Assembly (NCBI RefSeq): GCF_013002705.1
Contig: NZ_JABEND010000002.1
Span: forward strand, 575,538 to 639,537
Reading direction: 5' to 3'
Length of the DNA stretch: 64,000 nt
Source: Nakamurella aerolata
GTDB taxonomy: Bacteria; Actinomycetota; Actinomycetes; Mycobacteriales; Nakamurellaceae
Shown here: piece by piece, positions 55,608 through 64,000 of the stretch
Layout of the letters: the number at the start of each line of letters is the position of its first letter
Numbering within the stretch: position 1 is the stretch's first letter
The notes under the pieces: model-generated
Databases searched by the model: none
Told to the model about the DNA's origin: nothing
What the model saw: the letters and a program-made list of their open reading frames with translations, nothing else
Position numbers and translations under genes: made by a program

Positions 55608-56416
55608 GAGTCGGTCGGGTCGGCCGCGTCGGTGCCGGACGCTGCGCTGGTGGGAGACGCTGAGTCGGTGGGGGACGCTGAGGCGGTGGGGGACGCCGAG
55701 CCGGTGGGCGATCCCGTGCTGGTCGGGGCCGGCGTGCTGATGGGGGCCGCCGTGCCGGTGGGGGCCGCCGTGTTGCTCGGGGACGCCGAGCTGCCGTCGG
55801 TCGGTGACTGGGCATCGGCGCCGGGATCCGGCTTCGATCCGTGCGCCCGGCTGACGATGCGGTTCTGCAGCAGCGTGAGCACAGCGGGGCGGGCCCGGCC
55901 GGCCTCTTCCTGCCGCAGCAGTGCCGTCAGCCGGCTGCTGCTCAGACCGGCCAGCTTCGGCCCCAGCCGGCTGGGGGACAGCCGGAGCAGGGCAGCGTCG
56001 CTCTCGGGGGCGCCGTGTTTGGCGCCGCCGCGTGGGGCATCGCTGTGGGCTGGGTTGCTGGTGGCAGCGTCGGCGCCGCTGGCGGCAGGTGACGAGTCGC
56101 CGGCAGGTGCTGTCTTCGCGGGCGTCGGCGCGGCGCCGGAGTGACCGGCGGAGCGCGGGTCGGCCGCATCGGGTTCGTCGTCGAAGGTGGCCCAGGCCGG
56201 ATGCTCGGAGACGGTGGGCTCTGCGGAGAGCAGCTCGTCGCCGCGTTGCGCGAGCTCGTCGAGCTGCTGGCGGGCCTGAAATCCCCATCGGGTGACGGTT
56301 CCGGCCACCTCGACTCCCAGCGACGGCAGATCGGACGGCAGCCGGCGGACGGCGTCGATACCGACGCCCACCACGCCGGCGGCGATTCGGACCACGAACG
56401 GCAGCGGAGAACTCAT
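55604..56416 (-). CDS. lipid-droplet-type membrane-associated protein (Rv1109c-like)
   Basis: A 270-residue protein: an N-terminal amphipathic/hydrophobic segment (PLPFVVRIAAGVVGVGIDAV), LPSLGVEVAGTVTRWGFQARQQLDELAQRGDELL, a disordered middle, and a Thr/Ser/Pro/Ala repeat tail (SASPTDSASPTSA-type, 18- to 21-bp units). It occupies the Rv1109c place between xseA and the divergent ispH. The name lipid droplet-associated protein is used for this family; direct evidence here is only the layout. Start ATG 56416. Confidence 0.8.
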   Translation of the reverse strand: MSSPLPFVVRIAAGVVGVGIDAVRRLPSDLPSLGVEVAGTVTRWGFQARQQLDELAQRGDELLSAEPTVSEHPAWATFDDEPDAADPRSAGHSGAAPTPAKTAPAGDSSPAASGADAATSNPAHSDAPRGGAKHGAPESDAALLRLSPSRLGPKLAGLSSSRLTALLRQEEAGRARPAVLTLLQNRIVSRAHGSKPDPGADAQSPTDGSSASPSNTAAPTGTAAPISTPAPTSTGSPTGSASPTASASPTDSASPTSAASGTDAADPTDS

Positions 56417-56783
56417 CACTTCAGCCTGCCGCATGGCACCGTCATCGGCACGGAACGGGGACCCCTTGGGCCCGGCTGATGCGCAGACCGGAGCGCGAAT
56501 CACGCAACGGCCGCAGAGACCGTGAACCCACAGACCGTTAACCACAGACCCGCGGCTACCCAGAACGCGGCCGACAGAACGCAGCCAACAGAAACGCGGC
56601 CAACAGAACGCGAACAATAGAACGCCGCAAGCAACGCGGACAACAGAACGCAGACAGCAGGTGAAGCGCGGACCGTCGACCGCCGGACCGGGCGCCCGGA
56701 TCGGAAGCCGGGAAGTGAGCCGCGAAGTGTCGGGTCGTCGTCGGGCCGCCGATGGGTCTGCTTCGCGGTTGCGGATCTCTACC
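56417..56783. other. divergent promoter region with degenerate ~14-bp repeats
   Basis: 367 bp between the lipid-droplet-type gene and ispH. From about 56555 to 56660 a unit like ACAGAACGCGGCCA recurs about seven times with variation. No frame looks coding. The promoters of both genes must lie here. Confidence 0.7.
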
Positions 56784-57887
56784 ATGGAAGCCATGGCCAG
56801 TCCCGATGTCCAGAGCCCAGCCGACCCGCGAACCCCGGCGCCGGCAGCCGAGCCCGAAGGCGCCTCGGATGCTGCGGATGGTGGCACCGGTAAGCGGGTG
56901 TTGCTGGCGCGGCCACGTGGCTACTGCGCCGGCGTCGACCGCGCTGTCGTCACGGTGGAGAAGGCGTTGGAGACCTACGGCGCCCCGGTGTACGTGCGCA
57001 AGCAGATTGTGCACAACAAGCATGTGGTGGCGACGCTGGAGAAGCGCGGCGCCATCTTCGTCGAGGAGACCGAGCAGGTGCCGGAGGGCGCGCTGGTGGT
57101 GTTCTCGGCGCACGGTGTGTCACCGGCGGTGCATGCCGAGGCCGCGGACCGTCAGCTGCGGGTGATCGACGCGACCTGCCCGCTGGTGACGAAGGTGCAC
57201 AAGGAGGCCAAGCGGTACGCCGCCGATGGCTACGACATCGTGTTGATCGGCCATCACGGCCACGAAGAGGTCGAGGGCACCTACGGCGAAGCGCCTGAGG
57301 CGATGCAGGTGCTCGACGGCAGCGACCGCGGCGACGGTGCCCCCACCGGTGCGGAGGCGGTGGACGCCCTGCAGGTCCGCGACCCGGAGAAGGTGGTGTG
57401 GCTGAGCCAGACCACCTTGTCAGTGGACGAGACCTTGGAGACCGTCGATCTGCTGCGCAAGCGATTCCCCTTGATGACGTCGCCGCCCAGCGACGACATC
57501 TGCTACGCCACCCAGAACCGGCAGGAAGTGGTGAAGCAGATCGCCGCCGACTGCGATCTGGTGATCGTGGTGGGGTCGCGCAATTCGTCGAACTCGGTGC
57601 GGCTGGTCGAGGTGGCGCTGGACGCCGGCGCCCGGGCCGCGCACCTGGTGGATTTCGCGCACGAGATCGACCCGGCCTGGTTGGCCGGGGTCCGCACGGT
57701 TGGCGTCACGTCAGGGGCATCTGTCCCGGAGGATCTGGTGGAGGGCGTGCTCGCCCGGCTCGGCGAGCAGGGCTACGACGATGTGGAAGAGATCACCGCG
57801 GCCACGGAATCGTTGACGTTCTCGCTGCCGAAAGAGCTGCGCAGCCCGCCCGCGGGCCGCGCGCCGAGTCAGGCAGCCGCCGAGTAG
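56784..57887 (+). CDS. ispH: 4-hydroxy-3-methylbut-2-enyl diphosphate reductase (IspH/LytB)
   Basis: IspH is the last enzyme of the MEP isoprenoid pathway, making IPP and DMAPP with a 4Fe-4S cluster. The 367-residue product has the three cluster cysteines: C48 ([12 protein letters not shown]), C132 ([11 protein letters not shown]) and C240 ([12 protein letters not shown]), plus [14 protein letters not shown] and [13 protein letters not shown] 56784 is chosen; ATG 56793 is equally possible. It links to cis-prenyltransferase through isoprenoid supply. Confidence 0.97.
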   Translation: MEAMASPDVQSPADPRTPAPAAEPEGASDAADGGTGKRVLLARPRGYCAGVDRAVVTVEKALETYGAPVYVRKQIVHNKHVVATLEKRGAIFVEETEQVPEGALVVFSAHGVSPAVHAEAADRQLRVIDATCPLVTKVHKEAKRYAADGYDIVLIGHHGHEEVEGTYGEAPEAMQVLDGSDRGDGAPTGAEAVDALQVRDPEKVVWLSQTTLSVDETLETVDLLRKRFPLMTSPPSDDICYATQNRQEVVKQIAADCDLVIVVGSRNSSNSVRLVEVALDAGARAAHLVDFAHEIDPAWLAGVRTVGVTSGASVPEDLVEGVLARLGEQGYDDVEEITAATESLTFSLPKELRSPPAGRAPSQAAAE

Positions 57888-57978
57888 CCGGACAGGCTCG
57901 GGATGCTCACCCGCCGGACCGGGCGACGTGACGCGGCCTCACCTGCGGTCGGACGTAGCAAGGATGCGCAGGCCAGGC

Positions 57979-58488
57979 TCAGCGGTTGCCCTCGGGCCGG
58001 GCGACCGGCCGATCCGCGGGGTTGCGTCCGGCGGGATCGCCTGCCCGGCCGGCGTTCTGGCGTCCCAGCGGCTGGGCGAACAGCCTGGCAACGCCAAGCA
58101 CAACGGCGACGGCGGTGGCGGTGGCCATCAACGGGAATGTCTTGACCACGTCCAGCGCGGCGGAGGTGTTGTCGCCGTCCGCGGAAAAGCGGGAACCGAT
58201 GAACGTGGCGACGGCCAGCACCAGTGGTGGTTGCACCATGCCGGTGAACACCGTCTGGCGCCGCGCCGCCAGCACCGCGATGACGGTGCCGGCCAGGAAA
58301 AAGATCCACAACGCGGTCGGCACGCCGTCGGCGAAGTCGGTGGTGCCGATGAGCAGGCCGAGCACCACCCCGACGATGGAGATCAGCACAACGCCCCACC
58401 AGGGGACTCCGGCGATGCTCGGCACCACGCTGGCGTGAGCGGCCTGCTTGGCGTCGGCGTCGGCCGGGCGCGGACTTGTGGTTGTCAC
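57979..58488 (-). CDS. four-helix membrane protein (DUF6542-like)
   Basis: A 169-residue membrane protein: VPWWGVVLISIVGVVLGLLIG, ALWIFFLAGTVIAVLA, PPLVLAVATFIGSRF and FPLMATATAVAVVLGVARL, with a basic C-terminal tail. It lies beside ispH in the position of Rv1111c; the family name is tentative. GTG 58488 start. Confidence 0.8.
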   Translation of the reverse strand: MTTTSPRPADADAKQAAHASVVPSIAGVPWWGVVLISIVGVVLGLLIGTTDFADGVPTALWIFFLAGTVIAVLAARRQTVFTGMVQPPLVLAVATFIGSRFSADGDNTSAALDVVKTFPLMATATAVAVVLGVARLFAQPLGRQNAGRAGDPAGRNPADRPVARPEGNR

Positions 58489-58614
58489 GGGGACTACCGT
58501 ACTGGCCGCTGCTGGCGATGCGGCGCAGCCGGCCGGACAACCCCTCGCACGGGCTAACGCCGACGCGACCGTTGGCGCCCGTGTGCCGGTGGAGCGGCGA
58601 GCCCCGGGTGCGGC

Positions 58615-59883
58615 TCACCCGGCTCGGTCGGTGCGCCAGCGCCCGCCGTCGGCTGGGTAACCCACGTCCACATCGCGGTCGAACTCAGGGTCGGTCGGCC
58701 CGGCCGGATCGGCGTCACGCACCTGGTCGTCGTCGCCCCGGTCGACGCTGCTGGGGCCGAGCCGCTCGAAGTCCCTCGGTTGCAGCGGAACCTGGCTGAG
58801 CGCGTCGGGGGTCACCAGCGGCCGGTCAGCGGTGCCGAACTCGGTGAAGCGCCTGGCACTGACAAGTACCCGCGACTCGTACGAGCGCAACGCCGCGTTG
58901 TACGACTCCACCGAGCGCTGCAGCGACGATCCCAACTTGCCGAAGTGCTCGGTCAGCACGGCGAGGCGTCCGTGCAGCTCCCGCCCGAGCGCGTGAATCC
59001 GCTCGGCGGAGGCGGACAACCGCTCCGACCGCCAACTGAAGGCGATGGTGCGCAGCAGCGCGATCAGGGTGCTCGGGGTCGCGATCACCACGTTGCGTTC
59101 GAACGCGTACTCGGTGAGCTGCGGGTCGACCTGCATCGCCGCGTCCAGCAGCGGCTCGCCCGGCACGAACATCACCACGAACTCCGGAGCCGGCTGGAAC
59201 AGCTGCCAATACTGCTTGCCCGCCAACACATCCACCTGATGACGCAACGCCTTGGCATGCCGGCGCAACAGGTCGGCGCGCGCGGCCTCGGCGGCACCGT
59301 CGGCGGCGGCGAACCCACCCGCTGTCGGCGGCGGCAGCTCCAGCAGCTGCAACCAGGCGTCCAGCGGAGCCTTGGCGTCGAGCGGGATCTGCCGCCCGCC
59401 CGACAACCGGATGACCATGTCGGGCCGTGCGGCAGCGGCGTCGTCCCGGTCGCGCACGCCGGCCGGGCGGTGCACCTGGGTGGAGAAGTCGCAGTGCTCC
59501 ACCATTCCGGCGAGCTCGACGATGCGCTGCAGCTGCACCTCGCCCCAGCGGCCGCGCACGGCGGGCGAGCGCAACGCGCCCACCAGCGAGCGGGTCTGTG
59601 CACCCAGCTCGCGCGAGCTGTGCTGCAGGTGCGCGACCTGCTCGCGCAGGCCGGCGTAGCTGCCGGCGCGCTCGGCCTCGATCCGCTGCAACTGCTCCTG
59701 CACTCGGCCCAGCGCGTCGGCGGCGGGGGACAGCACGGCGGTGACCGCGCCAACCGGGTCGACCGAGCCGCCGCCGAGGCCGCCGACCCCGCCATGCCGG
59801 CGCCCGGCCAGCGCGTATCCGAGCAGCGCACCCAGCGCCAGCCCAACGGCCAGCAGCAGCGCTCCCACGATCAAGCTCGTCAT
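58615..59883 (-). CDS. rmuC: DNA recombination protein RmuC
   Basis: A 422-residue protein: N-terminal membrane helix (LIVGALLLAVGLALGALLGYA), a short coiled coil (LGRVQEQLQRIEAERAGSYAGLREQVAHLQ), and the RmuC nuclease-like domain: RGRWGEVQLQRIVELAGM, DMVIRLSGGRQIPLDAKAPLDA, FVMFVPGEPLLDAAMQ. RmuC limits inversions and processes recombination intermediates. Start ATG 59883. Confidence 0.93.
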   Translation of the reverse strand: MTSLIVGALLLAVGLALGALLGYALAGRRHGGVGGLGGGSVDPVGAVTAVLSPAADALGRVQEQLQRIEAERAGSYAGLREQVAHLQHSSRELGAQTRSLVGALRSPAVRGRWGEVQLQRIVELAGMVEHCDFSTQVHRPAGVRDRDDAAAARPDMVIRLSGGRQIPLDAKAPLDAWLQLLELPPPTAGGFAAADGAAEAARADLLRRHAKALRHQVDVLAGKQYWQLFQPAPEFVVMFVPGEPLLDAAMQVDPQLTEYAFERNVVIATPSTLIALLRTIAFSWRSERLSASAERIHALGRELHGRLAVLTEHFGKLGSSLQRSVESYNAALRSYESRVLVSARRFTEFGTADRPLVTPDALSQVPLQPRDFERLGPSSVDRGDDDQVRDADPAGPTDPEFDRDVDVGYPADGGRWRTDRAG

Positions 59884-60012
59884 GCGGCAAGAATGCCGAC
59901 AGCCACCGACAGTGCCCTTAGCCGCAGGTCACAGCGGGTGCGGCGGGGTTCGGGCCGGAGCGTTCGCAAGGCGACGGCGGTAGCAAGGGCCGCAGCCAGA
60001 ACGAGTGGCCGG

Positions 60013-60051
60013 AGCGTCCAGCCGAAGCGTCCGGCCGAAGCGTCCAACCGG
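60013..60051. repeat. three 13-bp tandem repeats
   Basis: AGCGTCCAGCCGA, AGCGTCCGGCCGA and AGCGTCCAACCGG lie between the rmuC start and the phosphatase gene's stop. Confidence 0.85.
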
Positions 60052-60069
60052 AACGGAACCCGGAGATGT

Positions 60070-60936
60070 TCAGCCGGAACGCAGCAGCTCGGTGAGCCGC
60101 CGCACAGCGGCGGCCCCGCCCGCCAGATGCCAGTTCAGGCCGCGGTGCGGCACCACGGCGGCGACCCCGCCGGCGCCGGTCGCCAGCGCGGCCCCGGGGA
60201 ACCAGTCCCAGTCGGCCACATTCGGAGCCGCGTAGGCGCCGAGTCGGCCGTCGGCGACCAGCGCCAGGTCCACGCTGCCCGAACCCATCACCCGCATCGC
60301 GGCCACCCCGCCGAGCATGGACAGCCACGGGCCGACCCTGTCGTCCGCCGGCGGCAGCCGCACATAGCTGGCCAGGCTGAGCTCCGACAGCGGTTGTTCG
60401 GCCACCCGCACCTCGACCCCGTTGCGCCGGGTCGGCCGGCCCGGCCCGCCGACCCACAGCTCGCCGGACGACCGACGCTGCACCGCACCCAGCAGCACCT
60501 GGCCCGTCGGGTCGTCGGCGGTGGGCTCGGTGGCCAAAGCCAGTGCGCTGCACCAGTAGTCGATGCCGCAGAGGAAGTTGTAGGTGCCGTCGACCGGGTC
60601 GATCACCCAGCGTCTGCCGGAGGCAGACGGCCGCGCCGCACCCTCCTCGCCGAGAATGCCGTCGTCCGGGCGGAGGGTGGTCAGCGCTGCGAGGACGGCG
60701 GCCTCGGCCGCGGTGTCGGCCGCGGTGACGACGTCGGCGACGGACGTCTTCTGCTTGCCCACCAGGCCGGCCGACCGCATCCGCTCGGCGAGCGCCGAGG
60801 CCTGGGTGACCAGGCTGGCGGCCAGCGCCGCGTCGTCGTCGCGGCCGCCGTCCTCGATCGCCTGCTGGACGAAATCCGCGGGCGGCGTGGCAACGGCACG
60901 GGTGTCGGACTCGGGCGGCCTGCTGTCGGTCGGCAC
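60070..60936 (-). CDS. inositol monophosphatase family protein
   Basis: A 288-residue IMPase-family phosphatase: KTSVADVVTAADTAAE (metal loop), DDGILGEEGAARP (Glu ligand), WVIDPVDGTYNFLCGI (DPxDGT motif with two metal Asp), and APNVADWDWFPGAALA (final metal Asp). Substrates of family members include inositol, fructose-1,6-bisphosphate, histidinol and PAP; no choice is possible from the sequence alone. Start ATG 60936. Confidence 0.93.
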   Translation of the reverse strand: MPTDSRPPESDTRAVATPPADFVQQAIEDGGRDDDAALAASLVTQASALAERMRSAGLVGKQKTSVADVVTAADTAAEAAVLAALTTLRPDDGILGEEGAARPSASGRRWVIDPVDGTYNFLCGIDYWCSALALATEPTADDPTGQVLLGAVQRRSSGELWVGGPGRPTRRNGVEVRVAEQPLSELSLASYVRLPPADDRVGPWLSMLGGVAAMRVMGSGSVDLALVADGRLGAYAAPNVADWDWFPGAALATGAGGVAAVVPHRGLNWHLAGGAAAVRRLTELLRSG

Positions 60937-61114
60937 GCGATCAACCCTAGCGGCCGAGATCGGACGTTCCGGCGGGACGGGCCGACCGCGTGGTCGATGC
61001 TGCGTGGTCCGGTCACTGCGTGGTCCGGGGTATTACGTGCTCCGGTCGCTGCGGCGCCCGCCCCGGCCGGCAAGCGTGGTGCGGACAACGTGTGCTGGCG
61101 ATGCTGTGGCCGGC

Positions 61115-61702
61115 TCAGGCCGCGTGGGCGGCCTCGTGGTCCAGCAGCCAGCGCTTGACGTCCAAACCCCAGCGGAACCCGCCGAGGGAGCCGTCCGAGC
61201 GGATCACGCGGTGGCACGGCACGAACAGGGCGGCGGCGTTGAAGGCGCACGCCCCGGCCGCCGCCCGCACGGCGCTGGCCCGGCCGGTGAGCGTCGCGTA
61301 CTCGGTGTAGGTGACCGGGCGGCCCGGGGTCACGGTGCGCAGCACGTCCCAGGCGTGGCTGCGGAACGGCGCCGATTGTTGGTATACCGCAACGGCATCG
61401 ACAGCGCCGATGTCACCGTCGTGGAATCGCCGCACGGTCTCGGCGATGGGCCGCAGCGGCCCGTGGTCCGGGTCGGTGGTCTGCAGCTTTGCCGGCCGCA
61501 GCGCCGCCGCCACCTGCGGCAGCAGCGCCGCCGGGTCGTCGGTCCATCCCGACGCCAGCACCACCGGCGCTGGGGTATCGCGGTCCCCGCCGTCGGCGGC
61601 GATCATCGTGAACGGTCCGATCGGGGTGCGCATCGTGGTCAGGTATCCGACGTCGGTACTCGTCGCCAGGGTTGCGGTTGTTTCCGGGGTGGTGGTGCTC
61701 AT
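61115..61702 (-). CDS. ogt: methylated-DNA-protein cysteine methyltransferase
   Basis: A 195-residue suicide enzyme that removes alkyl groups from O6-alkylguanine. The active-site PCHRV has acceptor C163; the preceding Asn hinge reads FNAAALF, a variant of the usual NP. C-terminal GGFRWGLDVKRWLLDHE matches the family. ATG 61702 lies 1 bp after the ada-alkA stop, so the two form an alkylation-repair operon. Confidence 0.96.
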   Translation of the reverse strand: MSTTTPETTATLATSTDVGYLTTMRTPIGPFTMIAADGGDRDTPAPVVLASGWTDDPAALLPQVAAALRPAKLQTTDPDHGPLRPIAETVRRFHDGDIGAVDAVAVYQQSAPFRSHAWDVLRTVTPGRPVTYTEYATLTGRASAVRAAAGACAFNAAALFVPCHRVIRSDGSLGGFRWGLDVKRWLLDHEAAHAA

Positions 61703-61703
61703 G

Positions 61704-63335
61704 TCAGCTCGCTTTCGGACGGCGCTGGGCTGCGCCGGAGACGGATGGTGGGGTGGTGGCAACGGGTTTGCCGGTCGCGTTGCGCCACAGGTGCAGACCG
61801 GCATAGGAACGGAACGGTGCGAACGACTCGGCGCGCCGGGCCAATGCCCGGGGATGGTCGGGCAGCCCGAGCGCCGCGGCACCCTGCCGCAGGACCAGGT
61901 CGGAGCTCAGCAGCACGTCCGGATCGCCGAGCACCCGCATGGCGATGTAACCGGCCGTCCACGGACCGAATCCGTTGCGCTCCACCAACTCTCGCTGCAG
62001 GTCGGCGCTGCGGCGTCCCGGATCGACGGTCAGGCTGCCGTCGGCGATGTCCGCGGCCGCAGCCAGAATGGTCGCGGCCCGTCGGGCCGGTCCGCCGATG
62101 TCCTCGGGGCTGAGCGCCGCGATGTCCGATGCCGAGGGAAACAGCAACGAGGGCAACGGGTCTGCTTCGGTGTCGGTGTGGGCGGCGCCGTCGATGGACT
62201 GCGGCACGCCGGACCGCGGCGTTGTCACGCCGGCGCCGACGGCGGCCGTGAGCCGGCCGAGTGTGCTGCGCGCCGCTGCGACCGACACCTGTTGCCCGAC
62301 AAGTGCTCTCAGGACGATCTCGAACCCGTCGACGGCTCCGGGCAGTCGCATCCCCGGGTGCGCGGCCACCGACTGGGTCAGCGCCGGGTCGCTGCCGAGT
62401 ACCAGGTCGATGCCGAGCGGATCGGCGTCGGCGTCCAGCAGTCGCCGGCACCGGTCCACCGCGGGCGCCAAGTCACCCAGGGACTCCAGCGTCAAGGTGA
62501 GGTCGATGTGGGTGCGACCCGTCGGGCTTGGCGCAGCATCGGACTCCCGCCCGGGTGCCGGGAAGTCCATGCGTACCGTTCCGGCGCCGCCGGGTAGCCG
62601 CAGGGTGCGGTGATAGCTGTTGCCCTGCACGGCTTCCACTCCGGTGACGGCACGTGCGGCGAGGAACTGCAGCAGCGCGCCGGAGTCCATCGGTGCGCGC
62701 ACCGGAAGCCGCAAACTGATGGTGCCGGCGGCGGTGGAGGGCGCGTCCGGGTGCGAGCGGCGCCGCAGCGTCGAGGGGTCGGTGTCGAAGATCTCCCGCA
62801 CCGTGTCGTTGAACTGCCGGATGGATGCGAAACCGGCGGCGAAGGCAATGTCGGAGATCGGCATTGTTGTTGAGGTCAACAGCATCCTGGCGGTGTGGGC
62901 CCGCCTGGCCCGAGCCAGCGCCATCGGCGACGCGCCCAGCTCCGAGTTCAGCAGCCGGCCGAGATGGCGGGGGGTGTAGCCCAATCGTCTGGCCAACCCC
63001 GGAACGCCCTCACGGTCGACAACGCCGTCGCCGATCAACCGCATGGCCGCGCCGACGGTGTCCGCCCGCAGGTTCCACAGCGGTGAGCCGGGCGCGGCCT
63101 CTGGCAGGCAGCGTTTGCAGGCCCGGTAACCGGCGGCCTGGCAGGCCGCCGAGGTGGGGTAGAACTCGACATTGCGGCGGTGTGCGGTGCGCGCCGGGCA
63201 GCCGGGCCGACAGTAGATGCCGGTGGTCTTGACAGCGACGAAGAACTGCCCGTCGAACCGGGTGTCCCTGGTCTGCAGGGCCCGGTAGGCGGAGTCGGGA
63301 TCGGTGATCACGCCCTTCAGCCTGCCGTCCGTCAT
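61704..63335 (-). CDS. alkA: Ada regulatory domain fused to AlkA DNA-3-methyladenine glycosylase
   Basis: A 543-residue fusion typical of actinobacteria (Rv1317c type). Ada N-terminal domain with zinc cysteines C42, C46, C73 and C76 (matching Ada C38/C42/C69/C72), where C42 would accept methyl groups; AraC-type DNA-binding helices (about 110-195, PRHLGRLLNSELGASPMALARARR); then an AlkA glycosylase with FGPWTAGYIAMRVLG (helix-hairpin-helix) and catalytic Asp in SSDLVLRQG. It both senses methylation and repairs 3-methyladenine. Start ATG 63335. Confidence 0.96.
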   Translation of the reverse strand: MTDGRLKGVITDPDSAYRALQTRDTRFDGQFFVAVKTTGIYCRPGCPARTAHRRNVEFYPTSAACQAAGYRACKRCLPEAAPGSPLWNLRADTVGAAMRLIGDGVVDREGVPGLARRLGYTPRHLGRLLNSELGASPMALARARRAHTARMLLTSTTMPISDIAFAAGFASIRQFNDTVREIFDTDPSTLRRRSHPDAPSTAAGTISLRLPVRAPMDSGALLQFLAARAVTGVEAVQGNSYHRTLRLPGGAGTVRMDFPAPGRESDAAPSPTGRTHIDLTLTLESLGDLAPAVDRCRRLLDADADPLGIDLVLGSDPALTQSVAAHPGMRLPGAVDGFEIVLRALVGQQVSVAAARSTLGRLTAAVGAGVTTPRSGVPQSIDGAAHTDTEADPLPSLLFPSASDIAALSPEDIGGPARRAATILAAAADIADGSLTVDPGRRSADLQRELVERNGFGPWTAGYIAMRVLGDPDVLLSSDLVLRQGAAALGLPDHPRALARRAESFAPFRSYAGLHLWRNATGKPVATTPPSVSGAAQRRPKAS

Positions 63336-63391
63336 GCCCGCATGCTAGCGGGAATCGGACACCACGGTGGGCGGGCAGCGGACGGGACGGG

Positions 63392-63880
63392 TCAGCTGTC
63401 GTGCGCGCCAGCTCTGATGCTCGCGGCGATGATGCCGCCGACCAACAGGCTGACCGACAGGAAGATCAGCCCAGCGGTGTTGCGTCCTCCGGTCAGGTCG
63501 ACCAACCAGCCGAACGCGTACGGACCGACGAACCCGCCGATGTTGCCGAACGAGTTGATCACGGCAATCCCTGATGCCGCAGCGGTTCCGGCCAGTAGTC
63601 GGGTGGGTCGCGGCCAGAAGTTGCCCAGCGTCGTCATCGCCGCGATGCCGACAATGATGAAGAAGCAGAACGAGATCACCGGGTGCTGAAGCGTCAGCCC
63701 GGCACCGAGCATGGCAACCGCGCCGACGAACAACGGGATCGCCACATGCCAGCGGCGCTCACCCGTGCGATCGGAGTGTCGGGCCACCAACACCATGGCG
63801 ATCACCCCGAGGCCGTAGGGAATCGCGTTGAACAGGCCAACTTTCAGCGGGGTGTCCCCCCCGAAGTCGGCGATGATGGC
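63392..63880 (-). pseudogene. MFS transporter (ACS family), C-terminal part, probably disrupted
   Basis: In-frame text from 63880 leftward reads AIIADFGGDTPLKVGLFNAIPYGLGVIAMVLVARHSDRTGERRWHVAIP..., the loop and last six helices of an anion:cation symporter-type MFS protein. The N-terminal half (about 250 residues) is not next to it: upstream text changes abruptly to a sequence with insertion-element features. GTG at 63805 is the longest start but gives only the second half. Either the gene is split by an IS or the rest lies outside the window. Confidence 0.75.
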
Positions 63881-64000
63881 TCTTGGACGTTGAGCGGGGC
63901 GGCAGCCTGAGGTAGGGCTCGTGGCCGCGCATGCTGTTGGTCTCTCACAACGTCCAGCAGCGAGGCCACGAGCATGGTTCAGGGTAGCGGGGCTGCCGTC
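63878..64000 (+). mobile_element. probable left end of an insertion sequence (partial)
   Basis: Similarity of the MFS gene ends at 63878-63880. From GGCTCTTGGACGTTGAG onward the sequence contains two interleaved inverted repeats (GGACGTTG/CAACGTCC and GCTCGTGGCC/GGCCACGAGC), the second ending right at ATG 63974. This fits a transposase leader that folds over its start. The family is unclear from what is visible. Confidence 0.55.
63974..64000 (+). CDS. N-terminus of a possible transposase (partial)
   Basis: ATG 63974 opens MVQGSGAAV and runs off the right edge. Similar short N-termini occur in IS1380-type transposases, but nine residues are too few to assign. The hairpin GCTCGTGGCC/GGCCACGAGC lies just before the start. 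Confidence 0.35.

Overview
The window is high-GC DNA from an actinobacterium (Actinomycetota). The evidence is a mycothiol S-conjugate amidase (mca), a Lut-type lactate-oxidation cluster, a PIN-PhoH ATPase, a DUF4245 protein, and blocks of gene order known from Mycobacterium and relatives: eno-ftsB-DUF501; cbs-metB-...-greA-mca-(small membrane gene)-trhA-cis-prenyltransferase; phoH-fumC-DUF4245; xseB-xseA-lipid-droplet-type gene-ispH. The genus cannot be fixed from the sequence; a mycothiol-producing lineage is likely.

Layout. 0-2.8 kb: end of an unknown gene, then eno, an FtsB-like divisome gene and DUF501 in overlapping order. 2.8-11 kb: M20 peptidase, M48 metalloprotease, a membrane-anchored protein with the pseudouridine catabolism pair psuG/psuK, a secreted sialidase-type protein, and a MarR/DinB-like divergent pair. 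12-17 kb: lutABC, divergent from an unusual single ORF joining an FCD-type GntR regulator to a Ppx/GppA phosphatase, with a perfect 15-bp palindrome between them. 17-18.4 kb: a scarred region with small ORFs and an IS3-family transposase remnant. 18.4-28.6 kb: a rhomboid-like/MprF-like fusion, VOC protein, S10 peptidase, family 5 UDG, a short-armed tRNA-Leu(UAA), a TetR/membrane-protein divergent pair on a palindrome, a BI-1 protein, and two convergent genes overlapping through a tandem repeat. 28.9-35 kb: cbs, metB, a ROK-fold protein lacking the catalytic Asp motif, ilvA, greA. 35.5-46.7 kb: mca, trhA, cis-prenyltransferase, a flippase-like membrane protein coupled to a glycosyltransferase-methyltransferase fusion, a two-component system, and a lipoprotein deacetylase. 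47-63.9 kb: phoH, a repeat-rich surface protein, fumC, DUF4245, xseBA, ispH, rmuC, an inositol-phosphatase family gene, ogt and ada-alkA, then an MFS transporter gene cut by what looks like an insertion sequence running off the right edge.

Together the genes are mostly chromosomal housekeeping (glycolysis, TCA, transsulfuration, isoprenoids, DNA repair, mycothiol detoxification). Accessory features sit at breaks in conserved order. A recurring trait is many short tandem repeats: 13-16 and 25 bp between genes, and 15/18/21 bp in frame inside genes, mostly in linkers and termini.
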